64,000 nucleotides of DNA, taken from NCBI RefSeq assembly GCF_000340565.2, contig NZ_CP007203.1, forward strand, positions 2,508,055 to 2,572,054. The letters are read 5' to 3'. The notes under the pieces are model-generated. The model made no database searches, had not been told where the DNA came from, and saw nothing but the letters and a program-made list of their open reading frames with translations. This document shows, piece by piece, positions 27,833-38,124 of the stretch; within the stretch, counting starts at the first letter, position 1; each line of letters begins with the position of its first letter. The translations under genes were made by a program, and so were the position numbers. Source of the stretch: Nodularia spumigena CCY9414. GTDB lineage: Bacteria > Cyanobacteriota > Cyanobacteriia > Cyanobacteriales > Nostocaceae.

Positions 27833-28678
27833 ATGACAAAATCCGCAGATGTCAGCACAAAACGTTTGATTAGCCTCGCACCTGATAACTGGGTAAAATG
27901 GGTAACGCAAATTCCCGATATTACAGCACAGGAAATACTCAACTCAGAATTTCAGTGGATAAGTCGAGAAAGTGATGTTTTAATTCGTGCTAAAAGTCCC
28001 CAGTACGGCAATTTTCTGGTTCTCAATGAATTACAACTGCGTCCCACATTGGATATGCCTCGGAGAATGCGTGCTTATGCAGCACTTGCAGAAGAAAAAT
28101 ATAAATTGCTAACATATCCTGTGTTAATCAACATTCTCAAAACTACAAATGCAGAAATCTCTACAACTTATGAATCAAATATTGCTGGTTTGCGGGCAAT
28201 TCAAGATTATCGCGTGATTAATTTGTGGGAAGTTGATGTAAATATTGCTTTTGAACAACCCCTACCATCTTTGCTTCCATTTGTGCCAATTCTCAAAGGT
28301 GGTGAAAATGAGTCTACAATTCGAGAAGCGCTACAAATACTCAGGGCTGATGAACAATTAAATCAACTTGAGACGGTGTTAGCATTTTTTGCTACTTTTG
28401 TATTAGATAGCGCCTTAGTTCAGGAAATCATGAGGTGGGATATGGCTGTATTACGCGAATCGCCTTGGTATAAAGAAATTGAGCAGCGTGGAGTAGAACA
28501 AGGACGAAGGGAAGAGCTATTTTTGAGTATTGAGATGTTACTAGAGATGAAGTTTGGCAACGAAGGTTTGGAGTTGATGCCGACCATCTCTCAAGTGAAT
28601 GATTTGGAGCGATTGAAATCATTTCAACAGGCAATTAAAACTGCTAATACAGTGGAAGATTTGCGAGAGATTTTGTAA
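27833..28678 (+). CDS. Rpn-like PD-(D/E)XK family protein
   Basis: A 281-residue protein of a family abundant in filamentous cyanobacteria, related to Rpn/YhgA-like recombination-promoting nucleases (often labelled transposase or DUF4351). The N-terminal 110 residues contain a nuclease-like core (DVLIRA..., then LVLNELQLRP as a plausible E-x-Q variant of the ExK site). The C-terminal part has helices with the EQGRREELFLSIEMLLEMKFG segment typical of this group. A tetranucleotide-rich spacer separates it from pyrE. Catalysis is uncertain because the site deviates. Confidence 0.65.
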   Translation: MTKSADVSTKRLISLAPDNWVKWVTQIPDITAQEILNSEFQWISRESDVLIRAKSPQYGNFLVLNELQLRPTLDMPRRMRAYAALAEEKYKLLTYPVLINILKTTNAEISTTYESNIAGLRAIQDYRVINLWEVDVNIAFEQPLPSLLPFVPILKGGENESTIREALQILRADEQLNQLETVLAFFATFVLDSALVQEIMRWDMAVLRESPWYKEIEQRGVEQGRREELFLSIEMLLEMKFGNEGLELMPTISQVNDLERLKSFQQAIKTANTVEDLREIL

Positions 28679-28727
28679 TGCGCTCTCCCTTTTTCTACTG
28701 CATAATAATTTAGCAAACCTTCTATCT

Positions 28728-29609
28728 TCATCTGATAGATACTCTTCTTTCGGCATTTTTACGATCAAAGGCTAGCCATTCTTCTTTGGTCATGCGACGG
28801 ACATTTTCTATTCGTTTAGTAGCCCAATAGTTATACTCAATATTTAGATCACATCCCATCCAGTAACGATTAAGTTGTTCTGCAACTACAACAGTTGTTC
28901 CTGAACCTGAAAAGGGATCAATAATCAAATCTCCTTCTTGAGAAGATGCTAATACAAATTTTCTAATTAATTCTTCTGGTTTTTGAGTTGGGTGGGGTGT
29001 TTTCTCATCCATTCCATTACAAGTAGTAGGAATTTCTATTACGTCTTTAGGCTTTGCACCTTTTGGGTTAGGTGTCCAGTTATTGTGTTTCTTCTTTGTT
29101 CCTTTTCCGTAGGCGCTGGTTTCTGCTTGGGGGTGAGAGGGATATTTTAATGTGTGTGCGCCATAAGGAATTCGCACATCGTCAATGTTGAGTTTAACGG
29201 AATCAGATTTACGAAAATGAATGATACTTTCATGGGAACGTCCCCAATCATTACCTAAGTTAGCTTTGTTTTTATAATGCCAGATTAACCAACGGCAACT
29301 TTTAAAATATTTTGATGCTGGATGTTTTAAATCAGCTAATATTTCCGAAAAACCACAAATATAAAGAGAGCCAGTAGATTTGAGAATACGTGAAGCTTGG
29401 CTAATCCATTGAATAGACCACTCGATATATTTCTCTTGGTTTTCAAAGTTGTCCCACTCAGCTTTTTTAATGTTATAAGGTGGGTCAGCAAAGACTAGAT
29501 CAATGCTTTCAGATTCCAGTGATGTCAGCCAATCTATGGAATTACCTTGATAAAGTTTGCCGTGAGGATGTGTGTATTGCAGTTGAAATCCCTGTGTTAA
29601 AGGTTGCAA
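28728..29609 (-). CDS. Site-specific DNA methyltransferase, beta class
   Basis: A 293-residue amino-methyltransferase (N6-adenine or N4-cytosine). Motif IV DPPY is at residues 42-45 and motif I DPFSGSGTT at 231-239, with HPTQKP at 206-211; this order (catalytic motif first, SAM motif last) defines the beta class. The target-recognition region (about 110-190) lies between. It is near the LlaJI-like pair but separated by about 530 bp holding a DUF433 gene on the other strand. It may be the cognate protective methylase or an orphan. The target sequence cannot be read off. Confidence 0.9.
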   Translation of the reverse strand: MQPLTQGFQLQYTHPHGKLYQGNSIDWLTSLESESIDLVFADPPYNIKKAEWDNFENQEKYIEWSIQWISQASRILKSTGSLYICGFSEILADLKHPASKYFKSCRWLIWHYKNKANLGNDWGRSHESIIHFRKSDSVKLNIDDVRIPYGAHTLKYPSHPQAETSAYGKGTKKKHNNWTPNPKGAKPKDVIEIPTTCNGMDEKTPHPTQKPEELIRKFVLASSQEGDLIIDPFSGSGTTVVVAEQLNRYWMGCDLNIEYNYWATKRIENVRRMTKEEWLAFDRKNAERRVSIR

Positions 29610-29861
29610 TTTTTTTTCATTGATTTATGGGATTTTGGCTTAGAGAAGAATGGAACAACGAACCGCCTTCGCGCAGCGTATGCCCGAAGGGCTTTAGACG
29701 CAAAGAACGCCAAGGACAAGCACTTTGTCAGCTTGCTAGTTTCATCATAGGCGATCGCACATAGTAAATATTGAAAGTGTCGAAAAAAGCGTATATGAGA
29801 AATTTATAATGTCGTAATTATGGTAAAGTATAATTTTATAGCCCAATAAACGATTAATTCA

Positions 29862-30086
29862 ATGAGTGAATTATTGACTCGTATCACGCAAATTCCGGGT
29901 CAATGTGGGGGTCGTCCTTGCATTCGAGGTATGAGAATTAGAGTCAGCGACATTTTAGAAATGTTAGCGGAAAATGTCAGCGTTAGCGAAATTCTAGAGG
30001 ACTTTCCTGATTTAGAACCAGAAGATATTCAAGCTTGTCTTTTGTTTGCTGCACGTCGCACTGATTTTGTCCGGTTGACAGCATGA
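29862..30086 (+). CDS. DUF433 antitoxin-like protein
   Basis: A 74-residue protein of the DUF433/VapB-like antitoxin family. It has the typical PGQCGGRPCIRGMRI turn, the VSDILEMLAENVS helix, and the ILEDFPDLEPEDIQACL winged-helix-like end. These normally pair with a DUF5615 PIN-like toxin whose ATG overlaps the antitoxin stop. Here the overlap is kept (ATGA at 30083-30086) but the toxin is truncated, leaving an orphan antitoxin. Confidence 0.85.
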   Translation: MSELLTRITQIPGQCGGRPCIRGMRIRVSDILEMLAENVSVSEILEDFPDLEPEDIQACLLFAARRTDFVRLTA

Positions 30087-30139
30087 AGATTTGGATTGAT
30101 GCTCAGTATTACACTAGCACAAACTATATAGTATTTTAA
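30083..30139 (+). pseudogene. Truncated DUF5615-type toxin remnant
   Basis: An 18-codon frame, MKIWIDAQYYTSTNYIVF, starts inside the antitoxin stop. The first eight residues match the canonical start of DUF5615 PIN-like toxins (catalytic Asp in WIDAQ); full-length members run to roughly 110-120 residues. Homology stops after about 30106 and the frame closes 2 bp before the nuclease gene's 3' end. The toxin was probably cut off when the restriction genes arrived. Confidence 0.75.
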
Positions 30140-30140
30140 A

Positions 30141-31958
30141 TTACTTTTGTTCTGTTTCTAAATAACTGTCAATTACAGCCATAATATTTACACCTGTTAA
30201 TTTAATATAATCGTCCATATATTTTGTTAGTGGTGTAAATGTTTCTTGACTTGAAGAATACGTTGGAAGCCAAAATTCACTTTTTATATCTAATTCTTTC
30301 AACGGGCTTTTAGTATTTTCTAAATGCTTTTGTAGGAGATATTCATAAACAAATTCTTTTCTAATACTTCTGCTTTTAATTTCTTCTATATTGTCTGGAT
30401 TTGTGTAATAGTCAGATGTAAAGTATTTTATATCAATAATGCTAAATTGACTTAGAGTAACTTTAATAAACTCTTGAAATAATTTCTCTAGGTTTTCTTT
30501 ACCTCCAGCACTTCCTAATAATGAGACTATAAACACTTCATAAGGTTCAAGATATTTTTTGTGAAAATCTTTAAAACATAAAAATCCCTTGTTTATAGCT
30601 ACCACAAAAATATGGTTTAAGCTACACATTAGTTGTATTTCTTTGCGAATTAAGTCGGCAGACATTTTTTTGTAATCAGTTTCCCAATAAGAATAAAATT
30701 TACTCGGTAGTGAGGTAAATGTAATGTAACTATTATTAGTTGGAAATATTTTCTTTAGTTCATCAAAAGTATGATGTCCTCCAGGTTGTTGTGAATAAGC
30801 AATTTTTATATTTCCACGATATGCTTTATTTATTTTGTAAAAAAATTCAGTGTGATAATAAATGTTTTGTTGATATACTTTATCCCAATGCTTTCCTGGC
30901 GTAAGTTGATATGTTATATAAGTTTTATTCTGTTTTATAAAGTCTGAAAGAATAACTGCATCAGGGAATATATTAGTGCCATTAACACTGAATATTCCTG
31001 AAATATCAATCACTTTATTACAAATATTCCATGTACTTAAAATTTTGTCAGATATAAATCTCTTATCCAAATAAAGAATAAAAGCAGGGTTTACTGTTTT
31101 AACTAAGTATGTTAAACACATTGACTCCCAGATAGTATTGAAATTACTAAATCCCCAAACTTTACCTTGAATAGAAGTGTCTAATTCTCCAAACAAAAAT
31201 TTTTTAATCGCCTCGTAAAAATCCCAATAATCACTATCTTTAATTGGAGTATAATGATCAATTAATTCTAAAGCATCTTTTAATTCATTAATAACTTGCA
31301 GATAATATTTTTCATTAAATAAACTATATTCGTAACCTAAATATTTTTCTTTAAATCTTTCGGCTAAAGAGTCGATTTCAGGATTAACTTCTTGTTTTAA
31401 TTGTTCCTTAATTTCATTCAAAATATAACAATACATGGCAACTATATCAGTTGCATCAAAATGTATTTCTTTTCGGGGTAAATTCATAGCATCAATATAA
31501 ATTGCACCGTTATTTAGAAAAACAGCTTTGTTTAAATAACTGTGTAATTTACTGTAGTCTAATCTTTCTGATTTACCTAATCTGCTAATAAGACCGAGTA
31601 TTTTTAATTCATCATAAGCATCTAGTATGCTTCCCAAAGCATCAATTTTAGAATAAAAAATATTTTTGCTATCCTCATCAGATGTAATTTCTGAACCAGT
31701 ATCAACCTCAAGAACTCCGTCTCGATTATTAGCTTGGTTATTTTTCTTTAAATACCCTTTTTCAATACAGATTTGTTTAAAGACATTTAACGTTCGATAA
31801 AGACGGAAAAATAAATCACGTTTTGCATCAAAAGTGTTAATATCATCTTCAGAAAACCCTTTGGGGATATAAAATATAAATTTTGAACCTTCCTTTTGTA
31901 TTCCTACAAAGGAATATTTATTGTTAACGCTAAGTTCTAATTCTCCAAAATTTATCAT
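30141..31958 (-). CDS. LlaJI-like restriction endonuclease subunit
   Basis: A 605-residue, AT-rich gene encoding the putative nuclease partner of the McrB-like ATPase. Residues 269-280 (GFSNFNTIWESM) resemble the WE-containing start of the LlaJI/McrC-type nuclease core. FPDAVIL (331-337) supplies a PD, and IIDIKYF (507-513) supplies D-x-K, followed by KEFVYEYLLQKH as in LlaJI-family tails. The PD and DxK are about 175 residues apart rather than the usual 15-30, so a large domain sits inside the nuclease core. Residues 1-265 are an unrecognised, mostly helical region. Motif assignment is from pattern memory; it is not a standard McrC. Confidence 0.6.
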   Translation of the reverse strand: MINFGELELSVNNKYSFVGIQKEGSKFIFYIPKGFSEDDINTFDAKRDLFFRLYRTLNVFKQICIEKGYLKKNNQANNRDGVLEVDTGSEITSDEDSKNIFYSKIDALGSILDAYDELKILGLISRLGKSERLDYSKLHSYLNKAVFLNNGAIYIDAMNLPRKEIHFDATDIVAMYCYILNEIKEQLKQEVNPEIDSLAERFKEKYLGYEYSLFNEKYYLQVINELKDALELIDHYTPIKDSDYWDFYEAIKKFLFGELDTSIQGKVWGFSNFNTIWESMCLTYLVKTVNPAFILYLDKRFISDKILSTWNICNKVIDISGIFSVNGTNIFPDAVILSDFIKQNKTYITYQLTPGKHWDKVYQQNIYYHTEFFYKINKAYRGNIKIAYSQQPGGHHTFDELKKIFPTNNSYITFTSLPSKFYSYWETDYKKMSADLIRKEIQLMCSLNHIFVVAINKGFLCFKDFHKKYLEPYEVFIVSLLGSAGGKENLEKLFQEFIKVTLSQFSIIDIKYFTSDYYTNPDNIEEIKSRSIRKEFVYEYLLQKHLENTKSPLKELDIKSEFWLPTYSSSQETFTPLTKYMDDYIKLTGVNIMAVIDSYLETEQK

Positions 31959-32005
31959 TTTCCTTTAGCTTAAATCTTTTTGTTAGATAAATAAAAAATA
32001 TGTCA

Positions 32006-33097
32006 TCAGAATTCAGTTTCCTTAATAGCCTTAATAGCTTTAACTTTTTTTGGCGCTAATTCATGTATAAATTCAAAAGATAAATTAGCAAAATCAGCAT
32101 AGGTAATCAATTTTACTCCTAGTAATTCTTCTAATGGTCTTCTATCTTTTGCAAAAACACTATCCCAAAGATAAAACATGAGCTTATTTTTAATTGCTGC
32201 TTCTGTAATTTCACTATTTTTATCAGCTTTTAAAAACCACCAACCAATCTGTTTATCTTCGATTCTTCTAATAGATTGATGATGAGATTTTATAAATTCA
32301 TTTAATCTAATTACCAAATCAGACCAAATAAATTTATCGTCAGCTATAAATACAAATACATCTTTAATTTTTTCAGGTATATCTTCAGAAAATTTGCTAT
32401 TAGGTACATCTACATATTCCCAATCCCAGCGTCTTTTAAATGCACTATCAAGATAATAGATTGATTCATCTGATGTATTTATGGTTGCAATAATAGATAG
32501 ATTACTTGGAATAGTAATACTACCATTTTTCAGATTTTCTAAGACGCGCAAGCCATAGTTATTACTTTTGTCTCTTAAATCTTTTTCGGCAAGATCACAA
32601 AGAATATTAAAGTTACTGTAATTAATAGTTATATTTTCATTAATAATTACAGATCCCATTGCTCGCCAAAGTCCAACTATCTCAAGTTCCGATAAATTAA
32701 CTTCATAAGTTGACCAACAATCTTCATCTCTATCTAATAACTGAAAAATTGACCCAAATATTGCCGCAGCATTACCCCTATTTAATTCATCTATTACTAA
32801 CAAGACATTTTCATTAGTACCCTCAATTATTTTTTTGTATGCTAAACCTAAAGCACGTAAAAAATGACCTTCATAAAATTTATATATTACCGAACTAGTT
32901 CCATCTGTTTGTGGTAAAAGCTTACCGACAAAATCTGAATAAGTATATTCTGGATGAAAAACTGTTTTAATTGTATTTTTTAAATATTTAGTTTGTTCAT
33001 TCCACTCTATCTCCAGTTCTTTTTTTGCAATCTCATGAATTTTATAGCTTTTTCCTGTTCCTGGACTTCCAAAAAGAATCTTCTGAATTGGTGGCAT
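32006..33097 (-). CDS. McrB-like AAA+ NTPase
   Basis: A 363-residue motor protein. Walker A is GSPGTGKS (10-17), Walker B is VIDELNRGN (101-109), sensor 1 is ATINTSD (204-210) and the arginine-finger region is FKRRWDW (220-226). These match the McrB subfamily, which uses GTP or ATP to translocate DNA for a partner nuclease. It lacks an N-terminal DNA-binding domain, so recognition probably lies in the partner encoded 47 bp downstream. Codon use is AT-rich against the surroundings, suggesting horizontal gain. Confidence 0.85.
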   Translation of the reverse strand: MPPIQKILFGSPGTGKSYKIHEIAKKELEIEWNEQTKYLKNTIKTVFHPEYTYSDFVGKLLPQTDGTSSVIYKFYEGHFLRALGLAYKKIIEGTNENVLLVIDELNRGNAAAIFGSIFQLLDRDEDCWSTYEVNLSELEIVGLWRAMGSVIINENITINYSNFNILCDLAEKDLRDKSNNYGLRVLENLKNGSITIPSNLSIIATINTSDESIYYLDSAFKRRWDWEYVDVPNSKFSEDIPEKIKDVFVFIADDKFIWSDLVIRLNEFIKSHHQSIRRIEDKQIGWWFLKADKNSEITEAAIKNKLMFYLWDSVFAKDRRPLEELLGVKLITYADFANLSFEFIHELAPKKVKAIKAIKETEF

Positions 33098-33232
33098 TTT
33101 TCAACCTTAAATACTTTAGATGATTATTACAATAAAATTAGTCTACTCAGGCAGACTTTGTTTGTATCGCCCTAGATGTCTATATGAATGGCTATAAACT
33201 CAAAATAATGCCTTGAAAAATTAATTTAAATA

Positions 33233-33400
33233 TTAATTAAATTGTTTTTTCACAGCTTCATAAATTTCGAGAGTGATTAGAGAAATATTATTCTCCTCAG
33301 CATAGGTTTCAATCTTTTTACGGGCAAAAGGACGGACAAAAAAAGGGATTTCCTTGAGTTTAGCTTCAGCGTCAGCAGTCCATTTAATTGATTCACTCAT
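33233..33400 (-). CDS. Small PCP_red-domain protein
   Basis: A 55-residue protein. The sequence W-T-x-D/E-A followed by IPFFVRPFARKKIETYA and ITLEIY matches the C-terminal 'PCP_red' domain of light-independent protochlorophyllide reductase subunit B (ChlB), here as a free-standing peptide. Stand-alone PCP_red proteins are common in cyanobacteria; their role is unknown, possibly chlorophyll or iron-sulfur related. It lies downstream of thiC on the same strand with a 111-bp gap. Confidence 0.8.
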   Translation of the reverse strand: MSESIKWTADAEAKLKEIPFFVRPFARKKIETYAEENNISLITLEIYEAVKKQFN

Positions 33401-33511
33401 TGATTTTTAGGGCTTAATTTCGATATAAAGATTTGAATTAATGTAAAGTTATCCTCAACATGAATATCGTTACCAGGTTAACCCCAGTAACGACATTTAA
33501 CGAGAATTAAC

Positions 33512-34980
<1,469 letters not shown>

Positions 34981-35059
34981 GCATGAATGAAATTGTACCA
35001 CCTTAGTTAAGAATACGGGTCGGGCTGTTTACAATTCATCAGGTAAGGGGTTTTCGGTG

Positions 35060-35170
35060 CTTGGGTTCTGGGTTTTTTTTATCTCGCGCATTCGCCGAAG
35101 GCGTTCCCGAAGGGTAGGCGCATTCGTTGAAAACGTTCCCGCAGGGTAGGCGCAAAGAAGAAGGGGAAAG
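35060..35170. repeat. Dispersed GC-rich repeat element
   Basis: Two similar units, CGAAGGCGTTCCCGAAGG and GAAAACGTTCCCGCAGGG, each ending GTAGGCGCA, lie in tandem. The motif recurs in shortened form at 20460 and 29665. It resembles REP-like elements of Nostoc genomes and is followed by an AAGAAGAAGGGG tract. A HIP1 site lies at 35204-35211. Confidence 0.6.
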
Positions 35171-35258
35171 AAGAAGGGGATTGATTCATTGGCTATACTG
35201 AAGGCGATCGCATTCTTTAAACATCATCAGGTTCCCTTCCCAGATGACGTAAGTATTT

Positions 35259-35885
35259 ATGGCTAACCATTATCGATATATTATTTTTTACAAGCCCTAT
35301 GGAGTTCTCAGCCAGTTTACGCAGGAAACACCGAAGCATAGTACGTTGAAAGACTATATCCCGGTTCGGGATGTTTATCCGGTGGGGCGTTTGGACTGGG
35401 ACAGCGAAGGTTTATTATTATTGACGAACGATGGACAGTTACAACATCGCCTCGCTCATCCTCGCTTTGGACATCAACGCACTTACTGGGTACAGGTTGA
35501 GCGCATTCCTGATGTGGATGCAATTAACAAGTTACAAACAGGTGTGGAAATTCAAGGTTATCGCACTCAACCAGCAGAAGTTAGGTTGTTGTTAGCAGCA
35601 ACCCAGCTACCTGAACGTAACCCGCCAATTAGATTTCGGAAAAATGTTCCCACAGCTTGGTTAGAAATGACATTGACTGAGGGAAAAAATCGCCAAGTGC
35701 GGCGAATGACTGCGGCTGTAGGATTTCCCACTTTGCGACTGGTGAGGGTAAACATAGCCCATCTCAATCTGGATGGTTTAGATTTGGGTGAGTGGCGCGA
35801 CCTGATGCCTTCAGAACTGGAATTTTTGCATAATTTGCCGAAAAACTACAAAGTTTCTAGGGCTAGTACCCCAAGGCGGAAATAA
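35259..35885 (+). CDS. 23S rRNA pseudouridine synthase, RsuA/RluE family
   Basis: A 208-residue RNA-modifying enzyme. The catalytic block VGRLDWDSEGLLLLTNDG holds the conserved Asp, and NRQVRRMTAAVG is the family's third motif. It has no N-terminal S4 domain, as in RluE-type enzymes, which modify 23S rRNA. Target position is unknown. It stands alone between a repeat field and a signalling gene pair. Confidence 0.9.
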   Translation: MANHYRYIIFYKPYGVLSQFTQETPKHSTLKDYIPVRDVYPVGRLDWDSEGLLLLTNDGQLQHRLAHPRFGHQRTYWVQVERIPDVDAINKLQTGVEIQGYRTQPAEVRLLLAATQLPERNPPIRFRKNVPTAWLEMTLTEGKNRQVRRMTAAVGFPTLRLVRVNIAHLNLDGLDLGEWRDLMPSELEFLHNLPKNYKVSRASTPRRK

Positions 35886-36065
35886 AAATTAGCTACCAAT
35901 ATCTGAAATATTTGGCTAATATGTGTCACAATTAATACAGCCACCAAAATTCATTGGTAAAACCATAATTAATTGTACTTGTACTCTAGGCAGGGGCAGC
36001 CAATTGTGGCACTTTGGATCTTAGTGACTAAAAGCAGCTTGGAACGGGATGAAGGAACTTCCATT

Positions 36066-38039
36066 ATGCTGATTTGCCCTCAGTGTACATTTGAAAACCC
36101 CAATAGTAACAAATTCTGTCAAAGCTGTGGTGCATCCCTGACCCACAAAGTTTGTCCTGAGTGCAGTACGGAAGTGCCGGTGAACGCACAATTTTGTCAT
36201 AACTGTAATGCGGAATGCGGGACAGTTTGGCAAGCAATTATTGCCAAGTCAGGGAATGAGAGTTGGGAATTAGGAACTGGGGAAGAAACACAAGAGACGA
36301 CTGTAGCTCCTTCTATCTCTCTATTACAACTCACAGCAGGTTCTTATTTAGACCCAGAACAGCGTTATCAATTGTTAGAACCGCTATCAGCCGCCGAGGA
36401 AAATTTATCTCAGGCTGAAATATGCCTAAAAGTGTTGGACTGTAAGCCATATCAAATATCGCCAATTGAGGCTATGCTAGCCAATCAGCAACAGGGACTG
36501 GTGATACCATCGGTTCAAGTAAGTGAACTTTCTGGCCTTGCTAAAGCTTATCTTGTCTTGCAATCCCAAATTCATCCAGGTATACCAGCAATTCATGATG
36601 CCTGGCAACAAGATGATATGCAGGTGCTACTGATTGAAGACCGTTCAAATTGGCAATCTTTACTCGATTTATGGCAATCTGAAACAACATCTAGGTTAGA
36701 AATTTTACACTGCCTTTATCAGATGACCCAACTTTGGACTGTTTTGGAAACAGTGAATTGTCGTCAAAGTTTGTTGAATTTGTCGAATTTGCGCTTAGAT
36801 GAAGACCAAACATTGGCGCTACAGCGATTGTATGTAGATTCACTGTTGCCAAACTCTATGATGGGATCATGTCAAGAGTCAGAAGGAGAAACATTTACAA
36901 TTCCAGAGGAACCTTTAACTATTCAAGCTTTGGGGCAAGTTTGGCAAGCACTATTTAGACAGTCCCAACGAACTCAATTTGGTTCTGTAATACATATTTT
37001 GGAAGATTTGGCAAGGGGTAAAATTCAAACAGTTGAGATGTTGCGATCGCGTTTAAAGGAAATCGCGGCTGAACTAGAAACACCCGACACCACAAAGTCT
37101 GATCCAATAGAAGAAGATGATGACGATGATACTGCCGCACCGACTATTTTGCAATCAGATGATTTAAAAGATTTCTCTGAGAAAGCTGATGATTTGCCCA
37201 CTGTTGTGCTGCCAATGCAATTGAGTAGTTTAGACGATGCAGGGCGCACTGATGTAGGTCGTCAACGTAATTATAATGAGGACTGCTTTGGGATTTCAAC
37301 CAAAATTAACAAGCTGGAATTTCCGCAAAACCGAGTTCTAGAAGCCCGTGGTTTGTATATCCTCTGTGATGGTATGGGTGGACACGCAGGGGGTGAGGTA
37401 GCCAGTGAGTTAGCAGTTAATACTCTCAGACAATACTTTGATCAACATTGGATTACTAACCAAATACCTACGGAAAATATGATCCGTGAGGCGGTATATT
37501 TAGCTAATCAAGCAATTTATGAGGTAAATCAAGAAGAAGCCCGTTCTGGCATCAAGCGCATGGGTACTACCTTGGTGATGCTTTTAATTAAAGGTACTCA
37601 AGCCGCAGTAGCCCATGTGGGAGATAGTCGCCTTTACCGCGTGACACGTAAGCGGGGCTTGGAACAAATCACCGTTGATCACGAAGTAGGTCAACGAGAA
37701 ATTTCTAGAGGAGTGGAAGCTAGTATAGCCTATGCCCGTCCGGATGCCTACCAGCTGACTCAAGCCTTGGGGCCTCGTGATCAACATTCAATTAATCCCG
37801 ATGTAGAATTTTTCCAGATTACTGAAGATAGCCTCTTCATTCTGGTATCAGATGGTTTATCAGATAATGATGTCCTAGAAATTTATGGACAGGCTTACCT
37901 CATTCCCTTGCTGAGTTCTGGGGTTAATTTGGAAAAGGGAGTCACAGGCTTAATTAATTTAGCAAATCAATACAATGGGCATGACAATATTACTGCTATA
38001 CTTATCCGGGCCAAATTGCGCCCCAATCTGGATGGTTAA
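36066..38039 (+). CDS. Zinc-ribbon PP2C-type Ser/Thr phosphatase
   Basis: A 657-residue protein. Residues 1-48 are double zinc ribbons (CPQC, CQSC, CPEC, CHNC), then a ~320-residue region resembling a degenerate kinase fold, an acidic linker (EEDDDDD), and a PP2C domain from about residue 396. That domain carries DVGRQRNYNED, LCDGMGGHAGG, AHVGDSRLYR, LVSDGLSDND and HDNITAIL, the metal-binding Asp/Gly motifs. I chose ATG at 36066 because the zinc ribbon begins there; the frame upstream is unrelated. The next gene, 85 bp away, is a zinc-ribbon FHA kinase, so the pair likely acts on shared substrates. Confidence 0.9.
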   Translation: MLICPQCTFENPNSNKFCQSCGASLTHKVCPECSTEVPVNAQFCHNCNAECGTVWQAIIAKSGNESWELGTGEETQETTVAPSISLLQLTAGSYLDPEQRYQLLEPLSAAEENLSQAEICLKVLDCKPYQISPIEAMLANQQQGLVIPSVQVSELSGLAKAYLVLQSQIHPGIPAIHDAWQQDDMQVLLIEDRSNWQSLLDLWQSETTSRLEILHCLYQMTQLWTVLETVNCRQSLLNLSNLRLDEDQTLALQRLYVDSLLPNSMMGSCQESEGETFTIPEEPLTIQALGQVWQALFRQSQRTQFGSVIHILEDLARGKIQTVEMLRSRLKEIAAELETPDTTKSDPIEEDDDDDTAAPTILQSDDLKDFSEKADDLPTVVLPMQLSSLDDAGRTDVGRQRNYNEDCFGISTKINKLEFPQNRVLEARGLYILCDGMGGHAGGEVASELAVNTLRQYFDQHWITNQIPTENMIREAVYLANQAIYEVNQEEARSGIKRMGTTLVMLLIKGTQAAVAHVGDSRLYRVTRKRGLEQITVDHEVGQREISRGVEASIAYARPDAYQLTQALGPRDQHSINPDVEFFQITEDSLFILVSDGLSDNDVLEIYGQAYLIPLLSSGVNLEKGVTGLINLANQYNGHDNITAILIRAKLRPNLDG

Positions 38040-38124
38040 AAATATAGAGAGCGTGGGAAGTAGTGAGTTATTTCCCCATTCCTCATCCCAATATCTAACT
38101 TTTTAAGCTTATGTAGGTTGTATT

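Noticed and set aside
28728..33097. BREX, DISARM or type I restriction system
   Set aside because: No PglZ, BrxL, helicase, HsdS or HsdR-type gene is present; only an McrB-like ATPase, a LlaJI-like nuclease and a separate methylase.
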